The notes under the pieces were generated by a model. It ran no database searches. It saw only the letters and a program-made list of their open reading frames with translations, and was not told the origin of the DNA. This document shows positions 26,560-34,804 of a stretch of DNA of 64,000 bases, one piece after another. A program made the position numbers and the translations under genes. The DNA is from Sphingopyxis sp. YF1. Its GTDB lineage: Bacteria > Pseudomonadota > Alphaproteobacteria > Sphingomonadales > Sphingomonadaceae. How positions within the stretch are numbered: position 1 is the stretch's first letter; every line of letters starts with the position of its first letter. Where the stretch lies: assembly GCF_022701295.1 (NCBI RefSeq), contig NZ_CP033204.1, positions 2,914,001-2,978,000 on the forward strand. The letters are read 5' to 3'.

Positions 26560-26830
26560 GACCATGCGGATCCGCGCTATTCCGCAACATCGCCTTGTTG
26601 AGCGACAGACCGGTGACAAGCCGCTTCAGCTTGGCGTTCCTCTCCTCAAGCTGGCGCAACCGCTTCATCTCCGACGGCATTGGCCCCGCGCACTTCTTGC
26701 CCCAGTTATAGTATGTGGCCTCCCTGATCCCGACTCTCCGACAGACCTCCCCAATTGACGCCCCATCCTTGGCCGACTTGAGCACAACGGCAATCTGGCC
26801 TCCGAAAACTTGGTCCTCTTCGTCGTTCAA
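26560..26830 (-). pseudogene. IS3-family orfA transposase remnant
   Basis: Reading down from 26830 the first about 85 residues resemble the OrfA helix-turn-helix of IS3-family elements: FGGQIAVVLKSAKDGASIGEV, VGIREATYYNW, then the leucine-rich KRLRQLEERNAKLKRLV and SLNKAML. After about 26,575 the similarity ends and the frame runs into unrelated sequence up to the SDR gene. No orfB (DDE domain) and no terminal repeats are visible, so this is a truncated remnant. It sits exactly at the border between the catabolic cluster and the conjugative region. Confidence 0.75.
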
Positions 26831-27012
26831 TGGTCATTTCCGCCTCTCCACCTATCGTGTTCGGGTGCTCCTAAAATAGCTGCGCTCACGACAATTGATG
26901 TCGCGACCATTTCCCAGCGACCACTCATGCTCAAACTCCAACGGAGAAACGCGCGCGAATGAGAGGAATCGCTGCACTACGCTGCAAGTCATCGCGCATC
27001 GATATCCTTTAG

Positions 27013-27474
27013 CTACATCCAGACGGCCACCCCGATCAGCGCGAGGAGCGCTCCGGAGAGTATCCCGCCGGTAGCGGCCCAAGTAACCCACCAGTCCTGC
27101 TCATCGTTCGACCGGCGCTGCTTGATCATGCCCTCGACCCGGCCAAGCGAGCGCGCCAGCGCCTCGCGGGCCTCGCCAACGGACTTGCGGTCCTCGGCGC
27201 CATAGGATCGCGATGCTTCGTGGCTTTCGGCGGCAAGGGCCAGCGGCGTGAGACGCATCGCGGGCTTGTCGTCGATGCTATCGATATGCCGATCTATGGA
27301 ATCGAGACGCGCCTCTATCGCGCGAAGTGTGGGCGAGTAGTCAGGCAGCTTCTCCTTGGCGGCGGCGAGCCCTTCAATCGCCGAGTGGAGAAGGGAGACT
27401 TGCTTCCGCAGCTCCTCGAAAGCGCCGGCAGCGTCTGTGGAAGGCGGGGTGGAGCGGGCTGGTTTTGCTGTCAT
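27013..27474 (-). CDS. DUF6118-like membrane protein next to the relaxase
   Basis: A 153-residue protein with a polar, helical, probably coiled-coil N-terminal part (FEELRKQVSLLHSAIEGLAAAK; IEARLDSIDRHIDSID) and one C-terminal transmembrane segment (WWVTWAATGGILSGALLALIG, about residues 127-150). By memory it matches the DUF6118 family that accompanies Ti-type traA genes in alphaproteobacteria. It lies 9 bp downstream of traA and is probably co-transcribed with it. Its function in transfer is unknown. Confidence 0.75.
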   Translation of the reverse strand: MTAKPARSTPPSTDAAGAFEELRKQVSLLHSAIEGLAAAKEKLPDYSPTLRAIEARLDSIDRHIDSIDDKPAMRLTPLALAAESHEASRSYGAEDRKSVGEAREALARSLGRVEGMIKQRRSNDEQDWWVTWAATGGILSGALLALIGVAVWM

Positions 27475-27483
27475 GGCACCGGG

Positions 27484-30456
27484 CTACATCGATATATCGA
27501 TCCCGCGCGAGCGGCCGAGCCATTGCTGGAGGTCGTGAGACAGCGATCCTGTCGCAGACGGTTTCAGGCCCAGCTCGGCGCGGCGCTGCTGGAGCAGCGA
27601 CTCGAGCTGCGGGTCGCGGTGCAGGCTCTTCGCCATGTCGGACAGGCTCGCGCGTGCCTGGTCGCGCGCGGCATAGGTCGGCGCTTCGCGAACCCGAGCA
27701 TTCGCTTTCTTCCAGTTCGTGACGAACAGCTCGGCGCGCTTCTCGGTCTCGGCGGCGAGCCTATTTGTTTCAGCGGCGCGGCGCGGCCCCTCACGCGCCG
27801 CGCGGTCCGCTGCTGCGCGTCCGGCCACGCGCGCAGCCTCCTGCCGGTCTATCGCCGCGATCGCGTCGGCAGTGCGGCCCTCCGCCGCTTCGCTGGTGAG
27901 CGTATAGTCCTTCCCGAACGCCTCGCGCAGGTCGCTCGCGCCGCCGGGCCGCAACGCGTCAACTTCCTCCCGGGCCTTGCGATAGGCGTTGAGCTCGTGC
28001 GGCAGCTCCTTTCCGCCGGCACGCCGGACATCGACGATCTCCTTCGTCACCCGCGCAAAGCGCTCGACCGCCTTGTCGAGGGGCGACCGCGTAACAGCCG
28101 GATCGAAAGCGTGGGCACGGACCCTCACCTCGGAGAGGCGAACAGTGCGCGGCGTGGCGGGCGCAGGCTCTTCGAGCGCCTTGCGCGGGACCGTAAGTCT
28201 GAGCCCGTCGAACATGGAGCGCTTGGGCTCTGTCGCCTTCGCGACTTCCCGAACCCGGTAATCGCTCGCCATGTCCTTGCCGCACTCGCGGCCGAGCGTA
28301 CGAACAAGCTTCGCCCGATTGGCAAAGTCGTCGCAGCCATAATGGACATCGACCGCCTCGCGATGTCGCGACAGCGCCACATAGGCGCTGTGCCGATCCA
28401 TGCCCGGGGTCGCCAGCACCTGCACCCGATCCACCGTCATGCCCTGGGCCTTGTGGATCGTCGCGGCATAGCCGTGATCGACCTGCGCATAATCCTTCAC
28501 GTCGAACGCGACGCTGCGGCCGTCGTCGAGCATCACCGCCATGCGCATCCGGTCGACATTCTGCACGGTACCGAGCGAGCCGTTCTTCACGCCAAGGTCT
28601 CGCTCATTCTTGAGGAACATGATGCGGTCGCCCGGTGCAAAGGCGCGCTCGCCGCGCTCGACCGTCAGCGCCACCTCTTTGCCGAGCGCGCCGCCCGTCT
28701 TCAGCCGGTCGCGAACTTCCTCGTTGAGAGCCCGCACCTCGTCATTGGTATGGGTCAGAATGATCCGGCTGGCATCCGGATATTGCTGCCGATCGCGCTC
28801 CCAGGCATCGACAAGCTCGGCGCGCGCGGCTTCGCGGGTGTCGGCAGCGTGGACAAAGCCCGCGTCGGCATAGCGTGCAACCGCCTCGCCGGTTCGCCCC
28901 GTTGCAAGTTCTCGCGTCGCCTCGCGCTGCCACTCTTGCTGCTGGCGGCGGATGTCCATGATCTCGACGGCGCCGTGGCGCTCGGCGGCGGCGCGGAACG
29001 CCGCTCCAGCTTCGATCGCCTGCAACTGCTCGGGATCGCCGACGAGAACGACCTTGGCGCCCTGTCGTTCGGCCTCCGCCATAACACGCTCGAGCTGCCG
29101 CGTGCCGACCATCCCCGCCTCGTCGATCACGAGGATATGTTTGTCGGTCAGGCGCTCGCGATCATTCGCCCATTGATGTTCGAGGCTGGCAAGCGTGCGC
29201 GAACCTATGCCAGAGCCTTGTTCCAGACCCTCCGCAGCGATGCCCGACAGCGCTGCTCCCAGTACCCGATAGCCCGCCGCCTCCCACGCTTCGCGGGCAA
29301 CACCGAGCATCGCGCTCTTGCCCGTTCCGGCATAGCCGATGACGTTGCTGACGCCGCGTGCCGATGTGACATGATCGAGTGCACCGCGCTGCTCCGGGGA
29401 AAGCTGCAAACCGCGATCAAGCGCGCGCTCCAGCGCCCGTTCGCGATGGCGGTCGGTAACGGCATGATTACGCCGCGCGTCAAGCGTGGCGGTCGCCCGT
29501 TCCAGCCGTTCTTCAGTCTCGATCATCGACCGCGACGTGAACCGATCATCGCCGCGCCCGTCCTTGCCGAGCGCCACCAGGTCGGGAGAAGTTTTGACCG
29601 CCGACATCACAGCATCGAACTGCTCCTTGCCGTCGCTGTGGCGATGCACGAACATGGCGAGGTCCCGCGTGGTGAATGTCGCCTGCCGATGTGTGATAGC
29701 GTCGAGCGCGATGACGGGATTGGCGAATATCTTCTCGCCGTTCGATCGGGCGATCTCCAGATGCTCGCCATGCCGGGCGGACTCAAGCCCCTGCCCCGCC
29801 ATACGCGACGCCGCCGGACCGATCTTGTGCTGCGGCTCAAGGTCGATGCCCTGCGCTTCCAGCGTGCGATGATCGACGCGCGCCTCGATGTCGAGCGCGG
29901 CAAGGCGCTCGTTGACATGCTCCGCCCAGGCTTCGCGCCAATGGGTCAGCAGCTCGGTGCGGTTCCAGTCGCGCACCTTGGCGCCGAACTGGGAGCTTCC
30001 ATCCTCCCCAATGCGGATTTCGCGCATCGTCAACATGACGTGCGCGTGAGGCTTGGCGAGGCCGTCGGCGCCGATATCCCAATGGACATTGAGGTCGGCG
30101 ATCATGCCGCGGTCGACGAACTCGGCTTGCACAAAATCACGCGCCAGCTCGATACCCTGCTGCTGCGTCATCTCGCGTGGAATTGCGAACTCGACTTCGC
30201 GCGCAAGCTGCGCGTCCTTGCGAACCTCGACAGCTTCGATATGATTCCAAAGCTGCTCGCGATCCTGCCAGCCCTCATTGGCATTCGTGGGCAGCAACAC
30301 CTCGCTATGCACGACGCCCGCCTTGTTCGTGAAATCATGGGAGCGGCCGAGCCGCTCGTCATGCAGGCGGTCTGCTGAGCGATAGGCAGCGGCCGCAACG
30401 GCCGACGAGCCCGCAGCGCGTGAAATCACTTTTGCTGAGAAATGATAGATCGCCAT
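27484..30456 (-). CDS. traA: Ti-type conjugative relaxase/helicase TraA
   Basis: A 990-residue relaxase starting at the usual MAIYHFS (30456). The N-terminal MobA/MobL (MOB-Q) domain (about 1-230) has the metal-binding histidine cluster in HWDIGADGLAKPHAHVML. The central and C-terminal parts form a RecD/TrwC-like helicase: Walker A GYAGTGKSAM (about residue 375), Walker B VIDEAGMVG (about 445) and IHKAQGMTVDRV (about 667), ending YVALSRHREAV. It nicks oriT and unwinds the strand for transfer. It is divergent from traC and traD, as in Ti plasmids. The last 300 residues are helical and basic. Confidence 0.93.
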   Translation of the reverse strand: MAIYHFSAKVISRAAGSSAVAAAAYRSADRLHDERLGRSHDFTNKAGVVHSEVLLPTNANEGWQDREQLWNHIEAVEVRKDAQLAREVEFAIPREMTQQQGIELARDFVQAEFVDRGMIADLNVHWDIGADGLAKPHAHVMLTMREIRIGEDGSSQFGAKVRDWNRTELLTHWREAWAEHVNERLAALDIEARVDHRTLEAQGIDLEPQHKIGPAASRMAGQGLESARHGEHLEIARSNGEKIFANPVIALDAITHRQATFTTRDLAMFVHRHSDGKEQFDAVMSAVKTSPDLVALGKDGRGDDRFTSRSMIETEERLERATATLDARRNHAVTDRHRERALERALDRGLQLSPEQRGALDHVTSARGVSNVIGYAGTGKSAMLGVAREAWEAAGYRVLGAALSGIAAEGLEQGSGIGSRTLASLEHQWANDRERLTDKHILVIDEAGMVGTRQLERVMAEAERQGAKVVLVGDPEQLQAIEAGAAFRAAAERHGAVEIMDIRRQQQEWQREATRELATGRTGEAVARYADAGFVHAADTREAARAELVDAWERDRQQYPDASRIILTHTNDEVRALNEEVRDRLKTGGALGKEVALTVERGERAFAPGDRIMFLKNERDLGVKNGSLGTVQNVDRMRMAVMLDDGRSVAFDVKDYAQVDHGYAATIHKAQGMTVDRVQVLATPGMDRHSAYVALSRHREAVDVHYGCDDFANRAKLVRTLGRECGKDMASDYRVREVAKATEPKRSMFDGLRLTVPRKALEEPAPATPRTVRLSEVRVRAHAFDPAVTRSPLDKAVERFARVTKEIVDVRRAGGKELPHELNAYRKAREEVDALRPGGASDLREAFGKDYTLTSEAAEGRTADAIAAIDRQEAARVAGRAAADRAAREGPRRAAETNRLAAETEKRAELFVTNWKKANARVREAPTYAARDQARASLSDMAKSLHRDPQLESLLQQRRAELGLKPSATGSLSHDLQQWLGRSRGIDISM

Positions 30457-30485
30457 GGCGGCGTACCATTTACGGCAAAACGAGC

Positions 30486-30513
30486 ACGTCGGCACGACGT
30501 ATAAGCGCGCCCT
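30486..30513 (+). other. Candidate oriT with IncQ/Ti-type nic region
   Basis: Between the divergent traA and traC genes, where the origin of transfer lies in Ti-type systems, there is a perfect 6-bp inverted repeat (ACGTCG, three-base loop, CGACGT at 30486-30500). One base later comes TAAGCGCGCCCT (30502-30513). From memory the RSF1010-type nick region reads TAAGTGCGCCCT, so 11 of 12 bases agree, and the repeat-then-nick order is the same. No experiment supports it; the call rests on position, symmetry and motif. Confidence 0.7.
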
Positions 30514-30628
30514 CACACGATTTCATCGCGCTCGGGATCACAAAGTCGCAAGATATTTCAGCTGCTTGAACGAGGTTGAGACTCTGCATAGCTGGTTCGT
30601 CCAACCCTCTCAAACGGAAGGACAGACG

Positions 30629-30952
30629 ATGCGCAGACCCCGTAATTTCGATGCCGAACTCCAGGCGCTCACCGCCAAGGCAAAGGCTCTCAAGACGAAG
30701 AAGCAAGGTCAGCTCGGCGAACTGATAATCGCAATCGGCGCCGACGCGCTAACAATCGAACAGCTTGCCGGTGCGCTGCTCGAAGCGGTCGGGGCCGACG
30801 CTGCGCGGAAGGAGGCGTGGCGCAAGAGCGGCGCAGCCTTCTTTCGCGGTGACAGCGCCCGTGCTCGCAAGGACGCTGGCCGGAACGCGGGAGGCGCATC
30901 AGCGAGCGGTGCAGGCCAGCAACCGTCTTCAAGCGCAGCGGGCGCGACATGA
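30629..30952 (+). CDS. traC: Conjugal transfer protein TraC-like
   Basis: A 107-residue protein starting at the ATG at 30629, preceded by GGAAGGA. The N-terminal half (RRPRNFDAELQALTAKAKAL, then QLGELIIAIGADAL) matches the small TraC-type accessory protein encoded divergently from traA in Ti-type systems; the tail is Ala/Gly/Ser-rich and low-complexity. TraC proteins are thought to help relaxosome assembly at oriT. The gene is the first of the divergent tra unit and is followed at once by traD; traG, which normally comes next, is absent here. Confidence 0.75.
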   Translation: MRRPRNFDAELQALTAKAKALKTKKQGQLGELIIAIGADALTIEQLAGALLEAVGADAARKEAWRKSGAAFFRGDSARARKDAGRNAGGASASGAGQQPSSSAAGAT

Positions 30953-30968
30953 CACGCGGGCGTGGCAG

Positions 30969-31187
30969 GTGAAGCGCCGTGAACGCACGCGCCAGCTGAT
31001 CGAGCTTGGCGGCCTCGTCGCCAAGGCCGATCTGGTCGAGCTGACCGGCGACGACCGCGCGGTCTTGCTCGGGCTTCTCGTCGAGGCTGCTGCAACGCTG
31101 CGCGGCGAAACGCGCGAGCAGCAATTGATGAAGTGGCGCCGCCGGGGGCGGCGCGCATTTTCGGCGGCGAGTGCCGAGGCTATTTAG
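30969..31187 (+). CDS. traD: Conjugal transfer protein TraD-like
   Basis: A 72-residue protein if the GTG at 30969 is the start; the family is usually about this long. The core RTRQLIELGGLVAKADLVELTGDDRAVLLG in two pieces is characteristic of the TraD family (PF06412) of Ti-type transfer regions. It lies 16 bp after traC. A much longer upstream reading frame exists but reads through traC in another phase and is not credible. Its 3' end overlaps the convergent mucR gene by 8 bp, where one would expect traG; the region downstream has therefore been rearranged. Confidence 0.75.
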   Translation: MKRRERTRQLIELGGLVAKADLVELTGDDRAVLLGLLVEAAATLRGETREQQLMKWRRRGRRAFSAASAEAI

Positions 31188-31626
31188 CCTTGGCGCGGCC
31201 GCGCGCAGCGGGCTTGCGGCCACCGCCGCGGCCCTTGGTGCCGAGACCGATCTGCTTGGCAAGTTCGCGGCGCTTCTCGGTATAGTTGGGCGCTGTCATC
31301 GGATAATCCTTCGGCAGATTCCACTTTGCGCGATACTCGTCGGGCGTCATGCCGAAATTGGTCATTAGGTAGCGGCGCATCATGGTGAGCTTTTTGCCGT
31401 CTTCGAGGCAGACGATGTAGTCGGGCTTCACCGACGCGCGCACTGACACCGCAGGTTGCTGCGGTTCGGGTTCCGGCTCGGCGCTCGCGGAAAGACCAGT
31501 GAGCGCTTCGTGCACCGAGCGGATAACCAGCGGAATGTCCGATATGGCAACGCTGTTGTTGCTGACGTGCGCGGCGACAATATCGGCGGTCAGCGTGACC
31601 AGCGTTTCATGATCTTCCAATTTCAA
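31180..31626 (-). CDS. MucR/Ros-family zinc-finger transcriptional regulator
   Basis: A 148-residue protein. The C-terminal half carries the Ros/MucR core: KPDYIVCLEDGKKLTMMRRYLMT, FGMTPDEYRAKWNLPKDYPM and APNYTEKRRELAKQIGLG (about residues 67-130), with a basic tail. MucR proteins are prokaryotic zinc-finger-like, H-NS-type regulators in alphaproteobacteria. The usual C2H2 finger is degenerate: only one Cys is visible in VCLEDGKK. It lies 6 bp downstream of the remnant of the disrupted nucleotidyltransferase gene, so both were probably in one operon before the RIT insertion. Confidence 0.85.
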   Translation of the reverse strand: MKLEDHETLVTLTADIVAAHVSNNSVAISDIPLVIRSVHEALTGLSASAEPEPEPQQPAVSVRASVKPDYIVCLEDGKKLTMMRRYLMTNFGMTPDEYRAKWNLPKDYPMTAPNYTEKRRELAKQIGLGTKGRGGGRKPAARGRAKAK

Positions 31627-31632
31627 CTCTCC

Positions 31633-31762
31633 CTATTCGGCGGCGCGGTCCGCGCTGCCGAGCGCCGCGAGGTGATCGCGGCAAATTTTCTCGACGAGGC
31701 CTTCGAGGACGGCCACGCGTTCGCCGATCCAGGTCAATTCCTCGGCGCTGATCTTGTAATGC
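31633..31762 (-). pseudogene. C-terminal remnant of the NTase-HEPN gene split by the RIT element
   Basis: Reading the minus strand from the element edge down to the TAG at 31633 gives HYKISAEELTWIGERV and AVLEGLVEKICRDHL, ending DRAAE, with no start codon and a stop just upstream inside the element repeat. This is the expected C-terminal helix pair of the HEPN part of the gene whose first 270 or so codons lie beyond the element (from 36982). Joining the codons TAC-TCG-AAG at the right edge to CAT-TAC-AAG at the left edge restores an open frame (ARYSK then HYKIS). The two pieces were therefore one gene. Confidence 0.8.
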
Positions 31763-31853
31763 GGCGATTATGCCGAGCGTCACACTATGCCGAGTGTACG
31801 CGGGATGCCCGCACTTTCCCGTAACTTTGCGGTGATCGGCTCGGCATAGTTTT
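31763..31853 (+). repeat. Left terminal inverted repeat of the RIT element
   Basis: 91 bp that match the reverse complement of 36079-36169 with about 8 mismatches by eye, clustered in two short spacers. It holds three copies of TATGCCGAG: two direct (31769-31777, 31786-31794) and one inverted (31840-31848), plus a CGCGGGATGCCCGC core. The repeated 9-mers look like recombinase-binding half sites. Confidence 0.9.
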
Positions 31854-31935
31854 TAGCATCCGATCTGGACCAATCGACACCGCGCGGCCGCAATGAGGCC
31901 TTGCCACGGAGCGTGAAGATGGCGAGACTCCGCGC

Positions 31936-32856
31936 ATGAAGAACGATGTCGATCATCTCCCGCCGGCGCAGCAGGACGAACTGGCGCTGGCAACGCGGAT
32001 TTTGATGGACGAATTTGCCCTCGCGACCTCGCGCGCGACGCAACCGTGGAAGAAGAACGGCAAAGTCCGGAAGATCGTCCTGTTCGGCAGCTATGCGCGC
32101 GGCGACTGGGTCGACGAGCCCGACAACGGCTATCAGTCGGACTATGATCTGCTGATCATCGTCAGCCACGAAGACCTCACCGAGATCGCGGATTATTGGT
32201 ATGTCGCGGAGGACAAGATCCTGCGCGATACCGCGATCACGCGACCCGTGAACATCATCGTCCACACGCTCGACGAGGTGAACCGCGGGCTGAAGCGCGG
32301 CGAATATTTTTGGGTCGACATCGCGCGTGACGGGGTCGTGCTGTACGATCTTCCCGGAAGCGAGCTGGCCACCCCGATGCCGCTGACGGCGGCCGATGCC
32401 TATGAGATGGCAAGTGAATATCTTGCAGAATGGCTGCCAAGCATCGACCGGGCTTTGGCCACGGCAAAAGAACAGGAACTGAAGGGCGCGGATGACCTCG
32501 GCTGGCGCAAGGATGCCGCGTTCTCCTACCACCAAGCGGCAGAGCGAGCGTACACCTGCTTCCTTCTGGTGCGCAGCCAATATGTCCCGCGCTCGCATAA
32601 TCTGAAGTTCTTGCGTTCGCTCGCCGAGGACCGGGAAACCCGGCTTGTCGAGGCCTGGCCGCGGGCGACGAAGACCGATCGCCGGCGCTTCGAGCTGGCG
32701 AAGCGCGCGTATGTTGAGGCTCGCTACTCGGCTGCATACGCCATCGACGGTGACGATCTGCAGGCAATCCGGGCAGCCGTGACCACGCTGCGCGACACGG
32801 TCGAGACGGTGTCGCGCGAATGGCTCGACGGGCTCCGCCAGAAGGCAGACCTTTGA
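31936..32856 (+). CDS. Nucleotidyltransferase-HEPN protein, RIT passenger
   Basis: A 306-residue protein with a minimal nucleotidyltransferase domain (about 30-150: KIVLFGSYARGDWVDEP, then SDYDLLIIV with the catalytic DxD) followed by a HEPN-type helical domain (about 165-300: SYHQAAERAYTCFLLV; RRFELAKRAYVEARYS). MNT and HEPN domains are best known as antitoxin/toxin pairs or as fused proteins in mobile DNA. It is inside the RIT repeats but is not a recombinase, so it is cargo. It is clearly homologous over its whole length to the host gene that the element interrupts, and unlike that gene it is intact. Confidence 0.87.
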   Translation: MKNDVDHLPPAQQDELALATRILMDEFALATSRATQPWKKNGKVRKIVLFGSYARGDWVDEPDNGYQSDYDLLIIVSHEDLTEIADYWYVAEDKILRDTAITRPVNIIVHTLDEVNRGLKRGEYFWVDIARDGVVLYDLPGSELATPMPLTAADAYEMASEYLAEWLPSIDRALATAKEQELKGADDLGWRKDAAFSYHQAAERAYTCFLLVRSQYVPRSHNLKFLRSLAEDRETRLVEAWPRATKTDRRRFELAKRAYVEARYSAAYAIDGDDLQAIRAAVTTLRDTVETVSREWLDGLRQKADL

Positions 32857-32879
32857 TCTGATCACCGCGGCGGCGCAGG

Positions 32880-33881
32880 TTACAGTGCGTCGAGGAAAGC
32901 CAGCAGCCGATCTTCCGGTTCGAACCGCGCGGTCCGCTTCATGTCATGCGGCTGGAGCTTGGCGAGCGCAGCGGTCTTCAATCCGATATGCGCGTGGAGA
33001 TAGGTCTGCGTCGTCTGGATCGACTCATGCCCGAGCCACAGCGCGATCACCGACAGGTCGACACCCGCCTGGAGCAGCTCCATCGCGGCGGTGTGGCGCA
33101 GGACATGCGGCGATACCCGCTTGTGTCGTAGCGACGGGCACTGCGCCCGCGCCATCCGGACGTGCTTCGCGAGCAGATACTGGATGGCGTCGGAGCTGAG
33201 ACGACCGCCGTGGATCGTGGGGAACAGCGCCGATGCTCTGCCGCGTGACGGTTCCTTCAGCCAGGTCGTCATGGCGGCGCGAACCTGACCGGCGAGCGGC
33301 GTGCGCCGTTCCTTGCGGCCCTTGCCGACGCATCGGACGTGCGCGCCGGTGCCAAGAGCGACGTCGCTGCGATCAAGACTGGCTATCTCCGAAAGCCGGA
33401 GGCCGGTCTGGATCGCAAAGAGCAGCAGCATATGATCGCGGCGGCCGAGCCAGCCTGTTCGGTCGGGCGCGGCGAGGATCGCGTCGATCTCCGGGCGCGA
33501 CAGGAAATGGACCTCGCGCTTCTCAGTGAGCTTGCCGGGGATCGCGAGAATGCGCTGTATCTGCCCGCTGCTTGCCGGTTCCTCGAAGGCGAGGAAGCGG
33601 AAGAAGGCCCGTATCGCGGTAAGCCTGAGGTTGCGGGTCTTGGCTCCGATCGCGCGGCCCGCTTCGAGATCGTCGAGGAAGGCGATGATGAAGGGGGCGT
33701 CGAGATCGGCGAGATCGAGCTGCGAAGGCGGCTTCCCGAGCCTGCGCTGAGCGAAGCGCAATAGCAGCCGGAACGTGTCGCGGTAGGAGGCGACGGTGTG
33801 CGGGCTGACACCGCGCTGATGCATGAGGCGCTCAGCGAAATAGCGTTCGATCAGCGGTGCGATGGAGGAAGAGCGGGTCAT
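32880..33881 (-). CDS. Tyrosine recombinase (third gene of the RIT trio)
   Basis: A 333-residue recombinase from the ATG at 33881, which overlaps the second gene by 4 bp. The N-terminal SAM-like domain (about 8-100) begins IAPLIERYFAERLMHQRGVS. The catalytic domain shows the arginine in TGLRLSEIASL (about 170), HVLRHTAAMELL (HxxR, about 265), the histidine in WLGHESIQTTQTYLH and the nucleophilic tyrosine in the last motif. It is XerC/D-like in layout. All key residues are present, so it looks active. Confidence 0.9.
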   Translation of the reverse strand: MTRSSSIAPLIERYFAERLMHQRGVSPHTVASYRDTFRLLLRFAQRRLGKPPSQLDLADLDAPFIIAFLDDLEAGRAIGAKTRNLRLTAIRAFFRFLAFEEPASSGQIQRILAIPGKLTEKREVHFLSRPEIDAILAAPDRTGWLGRRDHMLLLFAIQTGLRLSEIASLDRSDVALGTGAHVRCVGKGRKERRTPLAGQVRAAMTTWLKEPSRGRASALFPTIHGGRLSSDAIQYLLAKHVRMARAQCPSLRHKRVSPHVLRHTAAMELLQAGVDLSVIALWLGHESIQTTQTYLHAHIGLKTAALAKLQPHDMKRTARFEPEDRLLAFLDAL

Positions 33882-34804
33882 GACGCCTGCTCCCACCGGG
33901 CATCGAGCCGCCGCGCGGCATGTTCCATCAGCTCGGGGCAGGCTGACAGATACCAATAGGTGCAGCTGGTATGGCTGTGCCCCAGATAGGTCGACAGGAC
34001 GGGCAATCGCTGCTCGACATCGTCACCGGCGCGATACCATCGCAGCAGCGTGGCGACGGCATAGCTGTGGCGCAGGTCATGAATGCGGGGGCCGCGATAG
34101 GCATCGCCGGGACGCCGCAAGCCGATCTGGCGGGCGACGTTCCGAAATATCAGATGGACCGCGCTATGATTTAGCGCGCGCCCCTGTTCGCCTACGAAGA
34201 ATGTCGGGCTGATCGGCGTGGGAAAGAGTGCGTCGCGGCGCTTGGTGTAATCGTTGAGCACGGCGACCGCGGTCGAATGGATCGGAACGAGCCGGGACTT
34301 GCCGAACTTGGTGTCGCGGATGGTCAGAAGGCCGGCCTCGAGATCGGCATCATCGCGCTTGAGCCTCAACGCTTCGCCGATCCGCAATCCGGTGACCGCA
34401 AGCAGGCCGAAAATGCAGTAATAGGTCCAGCGATGCAGGCCCTTTGCCGAGCGGACAGCCAGCATCGCATCGAGCAAGCTGCCGATCTCCTGGTCGGTGT
34501 AGATATGGGGCGTTCGGCGCTGCCTTGCCGCGAGCATGTCCGTCGGCGGAATCTGGGTGCGTGGCTCGGTGCTCGATAAATGCCTGGCAAAGGTGCGAAC
34601 GGCCGACAGGCGTTCCGGCCACGTTGGCGGGCTTGCCTCGCTGGTAGCCCAGTCGAGGGCCAGCCTGGTGGTGATGATCGTCGCGCCCTGTTGCTCCATG
34701 TAGCCCACGAAACGCGCTAGCAGATAGGCCTCGCATCGCAGCTTGTAGCCAAACCCGCGGCGCATCGTGATGTAGCGATCGAGCGCATCGCGCAGCGGGC
34801 TCAT
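33878..34804 (-). CDS. Tyrosine recombinase (second gene of the RIT trio)
   Basis: A 308-residue recombinase starting MSPLRDALDRY at 34804, overlapping the first gene by 4 bp. Motifs: TGLRIGEALRLKRDD (catalytic Arg), RIHDLRHSYAV (HxxR) and YLGHSHTSCTYWYLS (His and the Tyr nucleophile). The N-terminal core-binding domain contains MRRGFGYKLRCEAYLLARFV, a segment common to RIT-type middle recombinases. Complete and apparently intact. The three genes are translationally coupled and should be made together. Confidence 0.9.
   Translation of the reverse strand: MSPLRDALDRYITMRRGFGYKLRCEAYLLARFVGYMEQQGATIITTRLALDWATSEASPPTWPERLSAVRTFARHLSSTEPRTQIPPTDMLAARQRRTPHIYTDQEIGSLLDAMLAVRSAKGLHRWTYYCIFGLLAVTGLRIGEALRLKRDDADLEAGLLTIRDTKFGKSRLVPIHSTAVAVLNDYTKRRDALFPTPISPTFFVGEQGRALNHSAVHLIFRNVARQIGLRRPGDAYRGPRIHDLRHSYAVATLLRWYRAGDDVEQRLPVLSTYLGHSHTSCTYWYLSACPELMEHAARRLDARWEQAS

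Noticed and set aside
27220..30378. A very long open frame (over 1,000 codons) on the plus strand opposite traA
   Set aside because: It mirrors the traA coding frame; high-GC codon bias opens the antisense frame, and the product has no domain-like order. traA has clear motifs.
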